Positions 1 through 5,634 of a DNA stretch of 7,206 nucleotides are shown in pieces. Under the pieces are notes generated by a model, which did no database searches, was not told where the DNA came from, and saw nothing but the letters and a program-made list of their open reading frames with translations. The position numbers and the translations under genes were made by a program. This stretch comes from Spirochaetota bacterium (lineage in GTDB: Bacteria > Spirochaetota > Spirochaetia > Treponematales > UBA12059), in contig JAKLIU010000103.1 of NCBI GenBank assembly GCA_022709445.1, positions 1 through 7,206 on the forward strand, given 5' to 3'. Positions within the stretch are counted from its first letter, which is position 1; each line of letters starts with the position of its first letter.

Positions 1-1815
1 CTGGAACGGATGGCGTCGCTGCGGGAGGGCGCCCTGGACGCGGCGGTCCTGTCCGCGGATCGGTTCGCCGCCCAGGCTGCGCGCGACGGGGCGACGGAGC
101 TCTGGAGGAAGGCTGTTGAAGCCGGGAAGCTGGAACTGGAGCTGGGGCGTACTCGGCAGGAACTGGAAGGCCTGCGCGCCATCGCGGCCAGCCGCGCCGC
201 CGGACTCGAAACGCTGCGGGAACGGGTGGCGGGCCTTGAGGCCGGGCGCGACGCCGACGCGGCTGTGCGCCTGTCCCGTCACCTGCAGCCCGGGCTTCCG
301 TGCCCGGTCTGCGGCAGCCTGGAACACCCGGCAACCGCGGTTTCCTGCGGACGGGAGCCGGGAGCCGATCCCGTCGCGACCGACGGGGACGGGTTGGCTG
401 AGGCTCGCTCCGCCCTCAGGGAGGAGGAGGCAGCTCTGTCCGCCGTCTCGGCGCGGCTGGCGATGCTGGAGGAAACAGGTGCAGCTCTGGCGGAAGCGCT
501 CTCCCCGATGCATGGATTGCCGCGCGCCGACGCGGCCCGGGAAGCGCTGGACCGGGCCGAATGGCGCGTACGGGAACTGGAGCGGCTCGAGCGCGAGGAA
601 GCAGCCCGGGCGGAAGTCCTGGCTGCCGCCAGCCGGGAGCTGGAGGAAGCCAGACAGCGTTCCGCCGCCGCGAGGACCGAACATGCGCGCGCCGAGAAGG
701 AGCTCGCGGTGCTCGATGCGTCCCTGGGGGAGGCCGGCAGGTCAGCCGGCGCCGAGGATCCCGCGGTGGCCCTGGAGGGCCTGCGGCTGAAACGGGAATC
801 CGCGGAACGGGAGCAGTCGGGCATACGCGCCGCGGTCGATGGCTGGGGGCGCGACAGGAACGCGGCGCTTGCCCGGCTGGAGGACTGCGCGTCCCGGTCG
901 GCCGCGGCAGCCGCGGCCCTGGGCGAAGCCGAAAGGCTGGCCTTGGAGGCTCTCTCCGAACGCGACTTCCGTGACGCCGACGCCTGGTCGGCCGCCTGCA
1001 TGCCGGAGCCCGAACTGGCCGCCCTCCGCGATCGGGCCGCGTCATTCGCGGAACGGTCGGCCGCGGTCAGGGCCCGGGCGGAAGCCGCCAGGCGGGCCGT
1101 CGAGGGCCGGGAGCGGCCAGACATCGCCGCGGTGGAAGCCTCGCGGGCGGCTGCCCGTGACGCGCTGGACCGGGCTCGCGCCGAGGCGGAATCTGCGAAC
1201 GCGGCGGTCCGGGACATGGCAGCGCTGTCCGCTTCCATGGACAGGGCGGTCAAGGAACGGGCCGCGCTCCGGGAGCGGGGCGACCGGCTGTCGGCCATGG
1301 CCTCGCTGCTCAACGGGGAAATTTCCGGCAGGCGGCTGTCGTTCAGGAACTGGGCGCTCTCCTCGTATTTCGCCCGCGTGGCGGAACGGGCTTCCGTCCG
1401 GCTCCGGGAGATGTCCGACGGCCGCTACGACCTGGCGGTGTCCGAGGGTCGTTCCCGCGGCAGGGGCGGCATCGGGCTTGAACTGGAGGTGCTGGATGCT
1501 TACACCGGGCGTTCCCGGCCGGCCACGAGCCTTTCCGGAGGCGAAAAATTCCTCACATCGATATCCTTGGCCCTGGGCCTGTCCGACGTGATCGTCAGGC
1601 GCGCCGGCGGCGTGTCCCTGGACTCGATCTTCATCGACGAGGGCTTCGGGAGCCTGGATGCCGACGCGCTGGACAAGGCCCTGGCCGCCCTGGACAGGAT
1701 ACGGGGCGACCGCATGATAGGCATCGTGTCGCACGTGGAGGAACTCAAGGCCAGGGTTCCATCCCGGGTGGAGGTGGTGAAGACCGGTGCGGGTTCGAGC
1801 CTGGCGGTGCGCTGA
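1..1815 (+). CDS. sbcC: SbcC, ATP-dependent dsDNA exonuclease subunit (Rad50-like), C-terminal part
   Basis: SbcC is the ATPase of the SbcCD (Rad50/Mre11-type) complex, which opens and trims hairpins and blocked DNA ends in the cytoplasm. The frame is open to the first base, so the ATG at 10 is probably internal; 604 residues are visible. Visible residues 101-104 are CPVC, inside the typical PCPVCGS-EHP zinc hook that joins two molecules. Around it lies an Ala/Glu/Arg-rich coiled coil (about 1-95 and 130-430). The ATPase C-lobe follows: signature SLSGGEKF (S512-G513 onward region), Walker B SIFIDEG with D546/E547, D-loop SLD at 551-553 and switch His578 in IVSHVEEL. The hook usually sits mid-protein, so about 400 residues with Walker A should lie upstream, where sbcD is also often found (family knowledge). 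The stop is 6 bases from that of the converging dehydrogenase gene. Identity is secure; whether the whole gene is intact cannot be seen. Confidence 0.95.
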   Translation: MERMASLREGALDAAVLSADRFAAQAARDGATELWRKAVEAGKLELELGRTRQELEGLRAIAASRAAGLETLRERVAGLEAGRDADAAVRLSRHLQPGLPCPVCGSLEHPATAVSCGREPGADPVATDGDGLAEARSALREEEAALSAVSARLAMLEETGAALAEALSPMHGLPRADAAREALDRAEWRVRELERLEREEAARAEVLAAASRELEEARQRSAAARTEHARAEKELAVLDASLGEAGRSAGAEDPAVALEGLRLKRESAEREQSGIRAAVDGWGRDRNAALARLEDCASRSAAAAAALGEAERLALEALSERDFRDADAWSAACMPEPELAALRDRAASFAERSAAVRARAEAARRAVEGRERPDIAAVEASRAAARDALDRARAEAESANAAVRDMAALSASMDRAVKERAALRERGDRLSAMASLLNGEISGRRLSFRNWALSSYFARVAERASVRLREMSDGRYDLAVSEGRSRGRGGIGLELEVLDAYTGRSRPATSLSGGEKFLTSISLALGLSDVIVRRAGGVSLDSIFIDEGFGSLDADALDKALAALDRIRGDRMIGIVSHVEELKARVPSRVEVVKTGAGSSLAVR

Positions 1816-1821
1816 CGCGAT

Positions 1822-3033
1822 TCAGGCGCGGAAGGCCGCGTCCAGGTCCCCGGACAGGGCCGAGTCGAGCAGGAGCGAGAGCTCCCCGTCCGTGAAGGCC
1901 CTGGGACTGCGCGGCCGCGCCCGGTACGCGATGGCGTCGGACAGGATGGCCGGGGCTTCGCCGGCGCCGACTCCCAGCATTCCGAGGCTGGCCGGCATTC
2001 CCAGCCGGGATTTCAGCCCGGCTATCCCAAGCACCAGCTTCCTCGCGGCATCCGCCGGAGCATCAGAGGGCGTAGCCAGTCCCAGGGCGGTCGCGAGCGT
2101 CGCCATGCGCGGCGCGGCATCCCGGGCCAGGGCGGCCAGCACGTAGGGGAGGATGACTGCGTTGGCTAGCCCGTGGGCGATCCCCAGCCGCGCACCCACG
2201 GGATGCGCGAACCCGTGCACCATGCCCAGTCCCGTCTGGCTGAAGGCGGCTCCCGCCAAGGCGCTCGCGCAGGCCATCTCCGAGCGGGCCGCCAGGTCGG
2301 AACCGTCACGCCACGCCGCCTCCAGGAAACGCATGATCCGGGCTGCCGAATGCAGGTTGATCGCGTCGCTGGCCGGATTCGCCCCGAGCGAGAGGAACGA
2401 TTCGATGACGTGGGTCAGGGCGTCCATGCCCGTGGCCGCGGTGATCGGGGGCGGCATGTCCAGGTGGAGCTCCGGATCCACGATGGCCAGGCGCGGGAAG
2501 AGGCACTCGTGGCTGAAGCCCAGTTTGCGCCGGGCGGCGGTGTCCGTGGTGACGGCGGCGGAGCTCATCTCGCTCCCCGTTCCCGCGGTGGTGGGTATGG
2601 CGACCACGGGGAGGGCTCCGCCGGCCGGGAAGGCCCGTCCGTGTAGGTATTCCAGTATGTCGGTTCCGTCCGCAGCCATCAGGGCCGCGCTCTTGGCGCA
2701 ATCGATGGGGCTGCCTCCGCCGTAGGCCACCAGCGCCGACCTCCCGCCAGCCGTCGCCAGCGCGGCCGCTTCCCGCACCAGTCCATCGCCCGGGTCGGCG
2801 GTGACCGCGGGGAACTCGTCCCAGGAAATCCCGGCTGCCTCGAGGGACTCCTTGAGGGCGGCGTAGCCGCGCGATCGGACGGTATGGCCGGTGCCGGTCA
2901 CCAGCAGCACGGAACCGAAGCCCTCCGCCGCGAGCAGGGCGCCGGCCCGGGCCGCGACTCCCGATCCGAAGTGCAGACGGGTGGGGCAGTGGAACGAAAA
3001 TGGCGTCACGACCCGGTCCGCGGATTCAGCCAC
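1822..3033 (-). CDS. Iron-containing alcohol dehydrogenase (group III, FucO-like family)
   Basis: This is a 403-residue NAD(P)-dependent dehydrogenase of the Fe-ADH family, which interconverts alcohols and aldehydes in the cytoplasm. The length is normal for the family. The N-terminal nucleotide-binding half has the family opening PFSFHCPTRLHFGSG (11-25), GGGSPIDCAK (105-114) and TTAGTGSE (148-155). The C-terminal helical half keeps all four metal ligands by alignment to FucO: D204 and H208 in GMDALTHVIES, H273 in MVHGFAHP and H287 in AHGLAN. It should be active; the substrate cannot be read from sequence (1,2-propanediol, ethanol and butanol enzymes share these motifs). The start is GTG, 8 bases inside the 3' end of the upstream sensor gene, with a short GGA 5 bases before it. 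That suggests translational coupling to the sensor. A second GTG at codon 9 is a less likely start. No separate promoter is evident. Confidence 0.93.
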   Translation of the reverse strand: MAESADRVVTPFSFHCPTRLHFGSGVAARAGALLAAEGFGSVLLVTGTGHTVRSRGYAALKESLEAAGISWDEFPAVTADPGDGLVREAAALATAGGRSALVAYGGGSPIDCAKSAALMAADGTDILEYLHGRAFPAGGALPVVAIPTTAGTGSEMSSAAVTTDTAARRKLGFSHECLFPRLAIVDPELHLDMPPPITAATGMDALTHVIESFLSLGANPASDAINLHSAARIMRFLEAAWRDGSDLAARSEMACASALAGAAFSQTGLGMVHGFAHPVGARLGIAHGLANAVILPYVLAALARDAAPRMATLATALGLATPSDAPADAARKLVLGIAGLKSRLGMPASLGMLGVGAGEAPAILSDAIAYRARPRSPRAFTDGELSLLLDSALSGDLDAAFRA

Positions 3034-4270
3034 GTTTTCCGTCGCCCGATCGACGCGGCAGGCAGTCCGGGCACATGCCCTGCGTCACCCGTATGCCGAA
3101 CCGGTCTTCCAGGGCCCGGGGCAGCGGCACCCATGCGCCGGACCCGTCCCTGGCTTTTCCGCAGGCGCTGCACAGGGGCAGGTTCGCGTCCGGCGTCCCG
3201 GCGGGCATGGCGGATGCCGGCTGGCCGGCCGGGATTCCGGCCTGCGTGTGGCGCTGGGTCACGTCGTTCAGGCTCACCAGGCGGCACAGCAACCTGCCCT
3301 TGGGATCCGTGACCGGGACGCAGGACAGCTCGTAGCGGCGGGGACCCGCGGGGCCGTCCAGCGCGACATCCGCGTTCCAGGTTCCCTTCCGGTCAAGCGA
3401 CCGGGCTACCATTGAAAGCGGCGCGAACTCCTCGGCGAACCGGCCCACGGGCGTGGATCCCCCGGTCAGCCCGATGCCCGCGGCGTTGGCGTCCAGAACC
3501 AGTCCCCGGTCGTTGACCACGAAGATGGCGCTGGACAGCGAGTCGAGCAGGGCCGAGCGCGCCACCGGGACCACGGCGAACATGCCGTAGCGCTCGGAAG
3601 CGAAGGCGAACAGCGTCGCCGACAGGGCGAAGGTGATGGCCGTGTAGTCCTTCTCCAGGACGGGGATCAGCTTGGTGACGAACAGCACGTTGTACAGGAG
3701 CGGGATGAGGACCGCCACCAGCGTCAGCCGGCCCTGGCCCTTCAGGAAGGGCGAGAGGTCGCGGTATGCGTCGATCACCTTGATGGCGCCGGTCATGATC
3801 AGGATGTACGAGTACACCGCGTGGATCCAGAACCATGGCCCGGAGTAGGTGGTGATGAATGGCAGCCCGAGCACGCTCGAGAAGCGGAGCTCGGTCCACA
3901 TGAGCCAGTGCGACTCGTTGGTCCACACCATCACCTGGGTGATCAGCGGGATGATGGACAGGGCGACGAGCCGGCGGGAGGCCCTGCCCCGCGACTTGCC
4001 CGTCAGCCTGATGGCGTAGTCCAGCCACGCCACCGGCAGGGCCGCGATGAAGAGATAGGCGATGCGCATGAATACGTAGGTGCCCTGGCGGGTCGACCAG
4101 AGCGCTTCCACCCAGTTGGCCGCCAGCCAGCCGATGTCGGCTATAACCAAGGCGGCGAAGGCCCGGTTGCGCGCGTCACCCAGGACGGGTCCCATGCGCC
4201 CGAGCAGGAGCACGAGGAAGACGGCCGCCGCCGGGGCGATCACGATGTAGACGAGCTGTTGGAGATCCAT
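3026..4270 (-). CDS. 7TM-PAS membrane sensor-like protein with C-terminal Cys4 tail, no kinase domain
   Basis: This is a 414-residue predicted inner-membrane signalling protein. About seven hydrophobic segments (roughly 5-24, 37-57, 66-88, 101-117, 146-164, 182-200, 209-226) match the layout of the 7TM module found at the N-terminus of some histidine kinases (HisKA_7TM type). The junction SERYGMFAVVPVAR leads into a PAS domain at about 243-338, ending in SLNDVTQRH, a PAC-like end. A Pro/Ala/Gly linker (about 341-364) follows, then C367-x2-C370 and C400-x2-C403 in a pattern of the form CSACGK-R...W...QGMCPDC. Such tails close many PAS-containing signalling proteins and probably bind a metal. 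No H-box, HATPase, GGDEF or receiver domain is present, so the output is unknown. I chose ATG 4270, at the start of the first helix, over an in-frame TTG at 4315 because that TTG forms the -35 box of a good promoter. No clear Shine-Dalgarno precedes 4270; GTG 4276 is an alternative. The gene overlaps the dehydrogenase gene by 8 bases. Confidence 0.85.
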   Translation of the reverse strand: MDLQQLVYIVIAPAAAVFLVLLLGRMGPVLGDARNRAFAALVIADIGWLAANWVEALWSTRQGTYVFMRIAYLFIAALPVAWLDYAIRLTGKSRGRASRRLVALSIIPLITQVMVWTNESHWLMWTELRFSSVLGLPFITTYSGPWFWIHAVYSYILIMTGAIKVIDAYRDLSPFLKGQGRLTLVAVLIPLLYNVLFVTKLIPVLEKDYTAITFALSATLFAFASERYGMFAVVPVARSALLDSLSSAIFVVNDRGLVLDANAAGIGLTGGSTPVGRFAEEFAPLSMVARSLDRKGTWNADVALDGPAGPRRYELSCVPVTDPKGRLLCRLVSLNDVTQRHTQAGIPAGQPASAMPAGTPDANLPLCSACGKARDGSGAWVPLPRALEDRFGIRVTQGMCPDCLPRRSGDGKRG

Positions 4271-4286
4271 GGGGTCCACGGCTTGA

Positions 4287-4315
4287 AGTATGGTCCAGCC
4301 GCGGGTCTGGGTCAA
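4287..4315 (-). promoter_or_regulatory. Predicted sigma70-type promoter of the sensor / alcohol dehydrogenase unit
   Basis: Read on the minus strand, TTGACC (4315-4310, 5 of 6 to consensus) is followed after 17 bases by CATACT (4292-4287, 4 of 6). Transcription would begin near 4280, only about 10 bases before ATG 4270, giving a very short leader. The spacing is ideal and no other promoter is apparent in this gap. The prediction rests on sequence alone. Confidence 0.5.
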
Positions 4316-4340
4316 CGCCGGCCGCGGGAGACGGGCCGCA

Positions 4341-4368
4341 GTCGGCCGGCGGAGAGCGGCCGGCCGGC
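4341..4368 (-). terminator. GC-rich hairpin just after the FecR-domain gene, terminator-like
   Basis: Arms 4341-4350 and 4359-4368 pair as a 10-bp stem (nine Watson-Crick pairs and one G-T) around an 8-base loop. On the minus strand it begins 6 bases after the stop codon of the FecR-domain gene. It lies before the promoter of the next gene, as expected of a transcription end. No T-run follows, so it may only stabilise the mRNA end or need Rho. Confidence 0.45.
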
Positions 4369-4373
4369 AGCGC

Positions 4374-5501
4374 TCAGAAGTCCCAGTCCCCCGAGGATCC
4401 GAAGAAGTCGTCTTCGCCGCCGCTGCCTCCCAGGCCGGAGAATCCCGTGCCGTCCGCGTTCCGCAGCGCGTAGAGCCGCTCCGCCTGCCGGAAGAGGTTC
4501 ACCCTGCGTTCGAGCACGGCGGCCTCCGACTTGACCTTGCGCAGGAAGTCGCCGACGGTCAGGCCTTTTCGGATCTCGATCCTCTCCGCCGGCGTGCCCG
4601 CGACGATGTCCTGCAGTTGCAGGATCCGGTAGTAGATGCGCTCGAAGATGAACAGGACCTTGCGGACCTCCAGGATGGCGCCGGCAAGTTCCTTCTTTTC
4701 CCTCATGACCTCCGGGGAGCGCGGGTTGATGGCGGTTCCGGAGGCGTCCTCCTTCAGCCACTTGGAGAGGATCTCGCTCTTCTGGATGGGGTCGAAGGCG
4801 GCGGCGAAGCGCGCCGAGAGGTCGGCGTAGCGCTTCTCGTAGTCGGCCAGGGCCCTGGCGGGATCGGCCCGGAAGGCCTCGATGGCCTCGGCTATCCAGC
4901 GCTTCTCGAACTCCTCGGGGGAGGACACTGAGACGGGCATGAGCCTCAGCCGTTCCGCCGGACGCTTCTCGGCGGCCTTGCCGGCGGGCACCGCGATGGC
5001 GCCGGATTCGTCCTCGGCGGTCACGGCCCCTTCGGAGCAGACCACCAGGATGCCGCCGGATACCGAGGTGGCGACCGTGAAGCCCGTGCCGCGGACGCCC
5101 ATGACGGCGCCGTCGGTGGTCACCTTGAAGGTGGGCGAGCCGGATATCTTGGCGAGTTTGGAGCCGATCTGCCCTGAGATGAGCTCTATGGTGCTCTTTG
5201 GACTGGTGGCGTCGGGGCTCAGGCGGAGGTAGACCACGGACTTGGGCTTGATCGTCAGCGTGCCGGCCATGCCGGTGGTCTTGGCGAGGTCTATCACCAC
5301 GTAGCTGTCGGCGGTGGTCTTGAGCATGTCGTCGGGGAACACGTCGTCGCCTATGTTGAGGGCTTCCTTGAGGGGCTTGCCCGCGCGTATCACGGTGACC
5401 GTGCCTTCGACGTAGTTGACCATGCCGAAGGGCTTGAGATCCTGGGCCCAGAGAGAGGCGACGACCGTCAGGAGCAGTATCGTCGTGGCTGTTCGTTTCA
5501 T
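4374..5501 (-). CDS. Exported FecR-domain protein
   Basis: This is a 375-residue protein secreted across the inner membrane. Residues 1-20 form a signal peptide (MKR, a hydrophobic core, then SLWAQ before D21). Residues about 25-165 are a FecR domain, seen in GMVNYVEGTVTVIRAG, the middle beta-rich stretch and the hallmark MGVRGTGF at 134-141. In the classical Fec system FecR carries iron signals to a sigma factor. Here there is no cytoplasmic N-terminal part and no sigma or TonB receptor gene nearby, so a periplasmic or surface structural or binding role is more likely (inference). Residues about 195-345 are charged and helical, probably coiled. The tail (about 350-375) is Gly/Ser/Asp/Phe-rich and ends GDWDF. 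ATG 5501 was chosen because AAGGAG lies 7 bases upstream and the signal peptide starts there; a longer in-frame reading from TTG 5573 would include the promoter. It has its own promoter and a hairpin after its stop. Confidence 0.88.
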   Translation of the reverse strand: MKRTATTILLLTVVASLWAQDLKPFGMVNYVEGTVTVIRAGKPLKEALNIGDDVFPDDMLKTTADSYVVIDLAKTTGMAGTLTIKPKSVVYLRLSPDATSPKSTIELISGQIGSKLAKISGSPTFKVTTDGAVMGVRGTGFTVATSVSGGILVVCSEGAVTAEDESGAIAVPAGKAAEKRPAERLRLMPVSVSSPEEFEKRWIAEAIEAFRADPARALADYEKRYADLSARFAAAFDPIQKSEILSKWLKEDASGTAINPRSPEVMREKKELAGAILEVRKVLFIFERIYYRILQLQDIVAGTPAERIEIRKGLTVGDFLRKVKSEAAVLERRVNLFRQAERLYALRNADGTGFSGLGGSGGEDDFFGSSGDWDF

Positions 5502-5508
5502 CCTGGCA

Positions 5509-5514
5509 CTCCTT
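5509..5514 (-). promoter_or_regulatory. Shine-Dalgarno of the FecR-domain gene
   Basis: AAGGAG on the minus strand is followed by a 7-base spacer and ATG 5501. It fixes the start at the signal peptide rather than at in-frame ATG 5528 or TTG 5573, neither of which has a comparable site. Confidence 0.8.
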
Positions 5515-5520
5515 GTGGAT

Positions 5521-5534
5521 GGCACCATGGTACC
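5521..5534 (-). repeat. 14-base imperfect palindrome at the predicted 5' end of the FecR-domain mRNA
   Basis: On the minus strand GGTAC and GTGCC flank CATG. The core ACCATGGT is a perfect palindrome. As RNA it could form a 5-bp hairpin (one G-U pair) with a CAUG loop, starting at about +1 of the predicted transcript. As DNA it could be an operator. Either role is an inference. Confidence 0.35.
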
Positions 5535-5541
5535 GGACTGG

Positions 5542-5573
5542 AGTATAGCGCGATCCGGGGCGGAAATCGACAA
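5542..5573 (-). promoter_or_regulatory. Predicted promoter of the FecR-domain gene
   Basis: The -10 box is TATACT (5547-5542, 5 of 6 to TATAAT) on the minus strand. No textbook -35 sits 17 bases upstream. Instead TTGTCG-A-TTTCC occupies 5573-5562, a block repeated at the same distance from the -10 of the neighbouring repeat-protein gene. Transcription would start near 5535, giving a leader of about 34 bases. Confidence 0.55.
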
Positions 5574-5609
5574 CGGGGCGACCGGGACCCGCGGTCCGCG
5601 ATCGCCCCG
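5574..5609 (-). terminator. Long hairpin ending the AGVFN repeat-protein transcript
   Basis: On the minus strand CGGGGCGA (5609-5602) pairs perfectly with TCGCCCCG (5581-5574). The stem continues inward through T-G, C-G and G-C pairs, a one-base bulge and GGACC/GGTCC around a GCG loop, about 16 bp in all. It starts 25 bases after the stop of the repeat-protein gene. The next bases, TTGTCGATTT, are moderately T-rich and also belong to the FecR-gene promoter, so terminator and promoter abut. Confidence 0.65.
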
Positions 5610-5634
5610 TACGGCAGGCCCCTGAGTCCGGAGG

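Noticed and set aside
279..1313. A 344-codon open frame on the minus strand within sbcC, rich in Ser, Ala and Arg
   Set aside because: It is antisense to a gene with clear SbcC motifs. The low-complexity composition is what GC-rich codons give when read backwards, and no domain is visible.
10..1815. Treating ATG 10 as the true start of a short SbcC-like protein
   Set aside because: The frame is open before it, and the zinc hook is only about 100 residues in, so the N-terminal half with Walker A must lie upstream outside the window.
2153..2725. Plus-strand open frames opposite the alcohol dehydrogenase gene
   Set aside because: The minus-strand frame has every Fe-ADH motif and full length; the opposite frames have no recognisable domain.
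4374..5501. A classical FecIR iron-signalling system
   Set aside because: No sigma factor, TonB-dependent receptor or anti-sigma N-terminal segment is present; the protein starts with a cleavable signal peptide.
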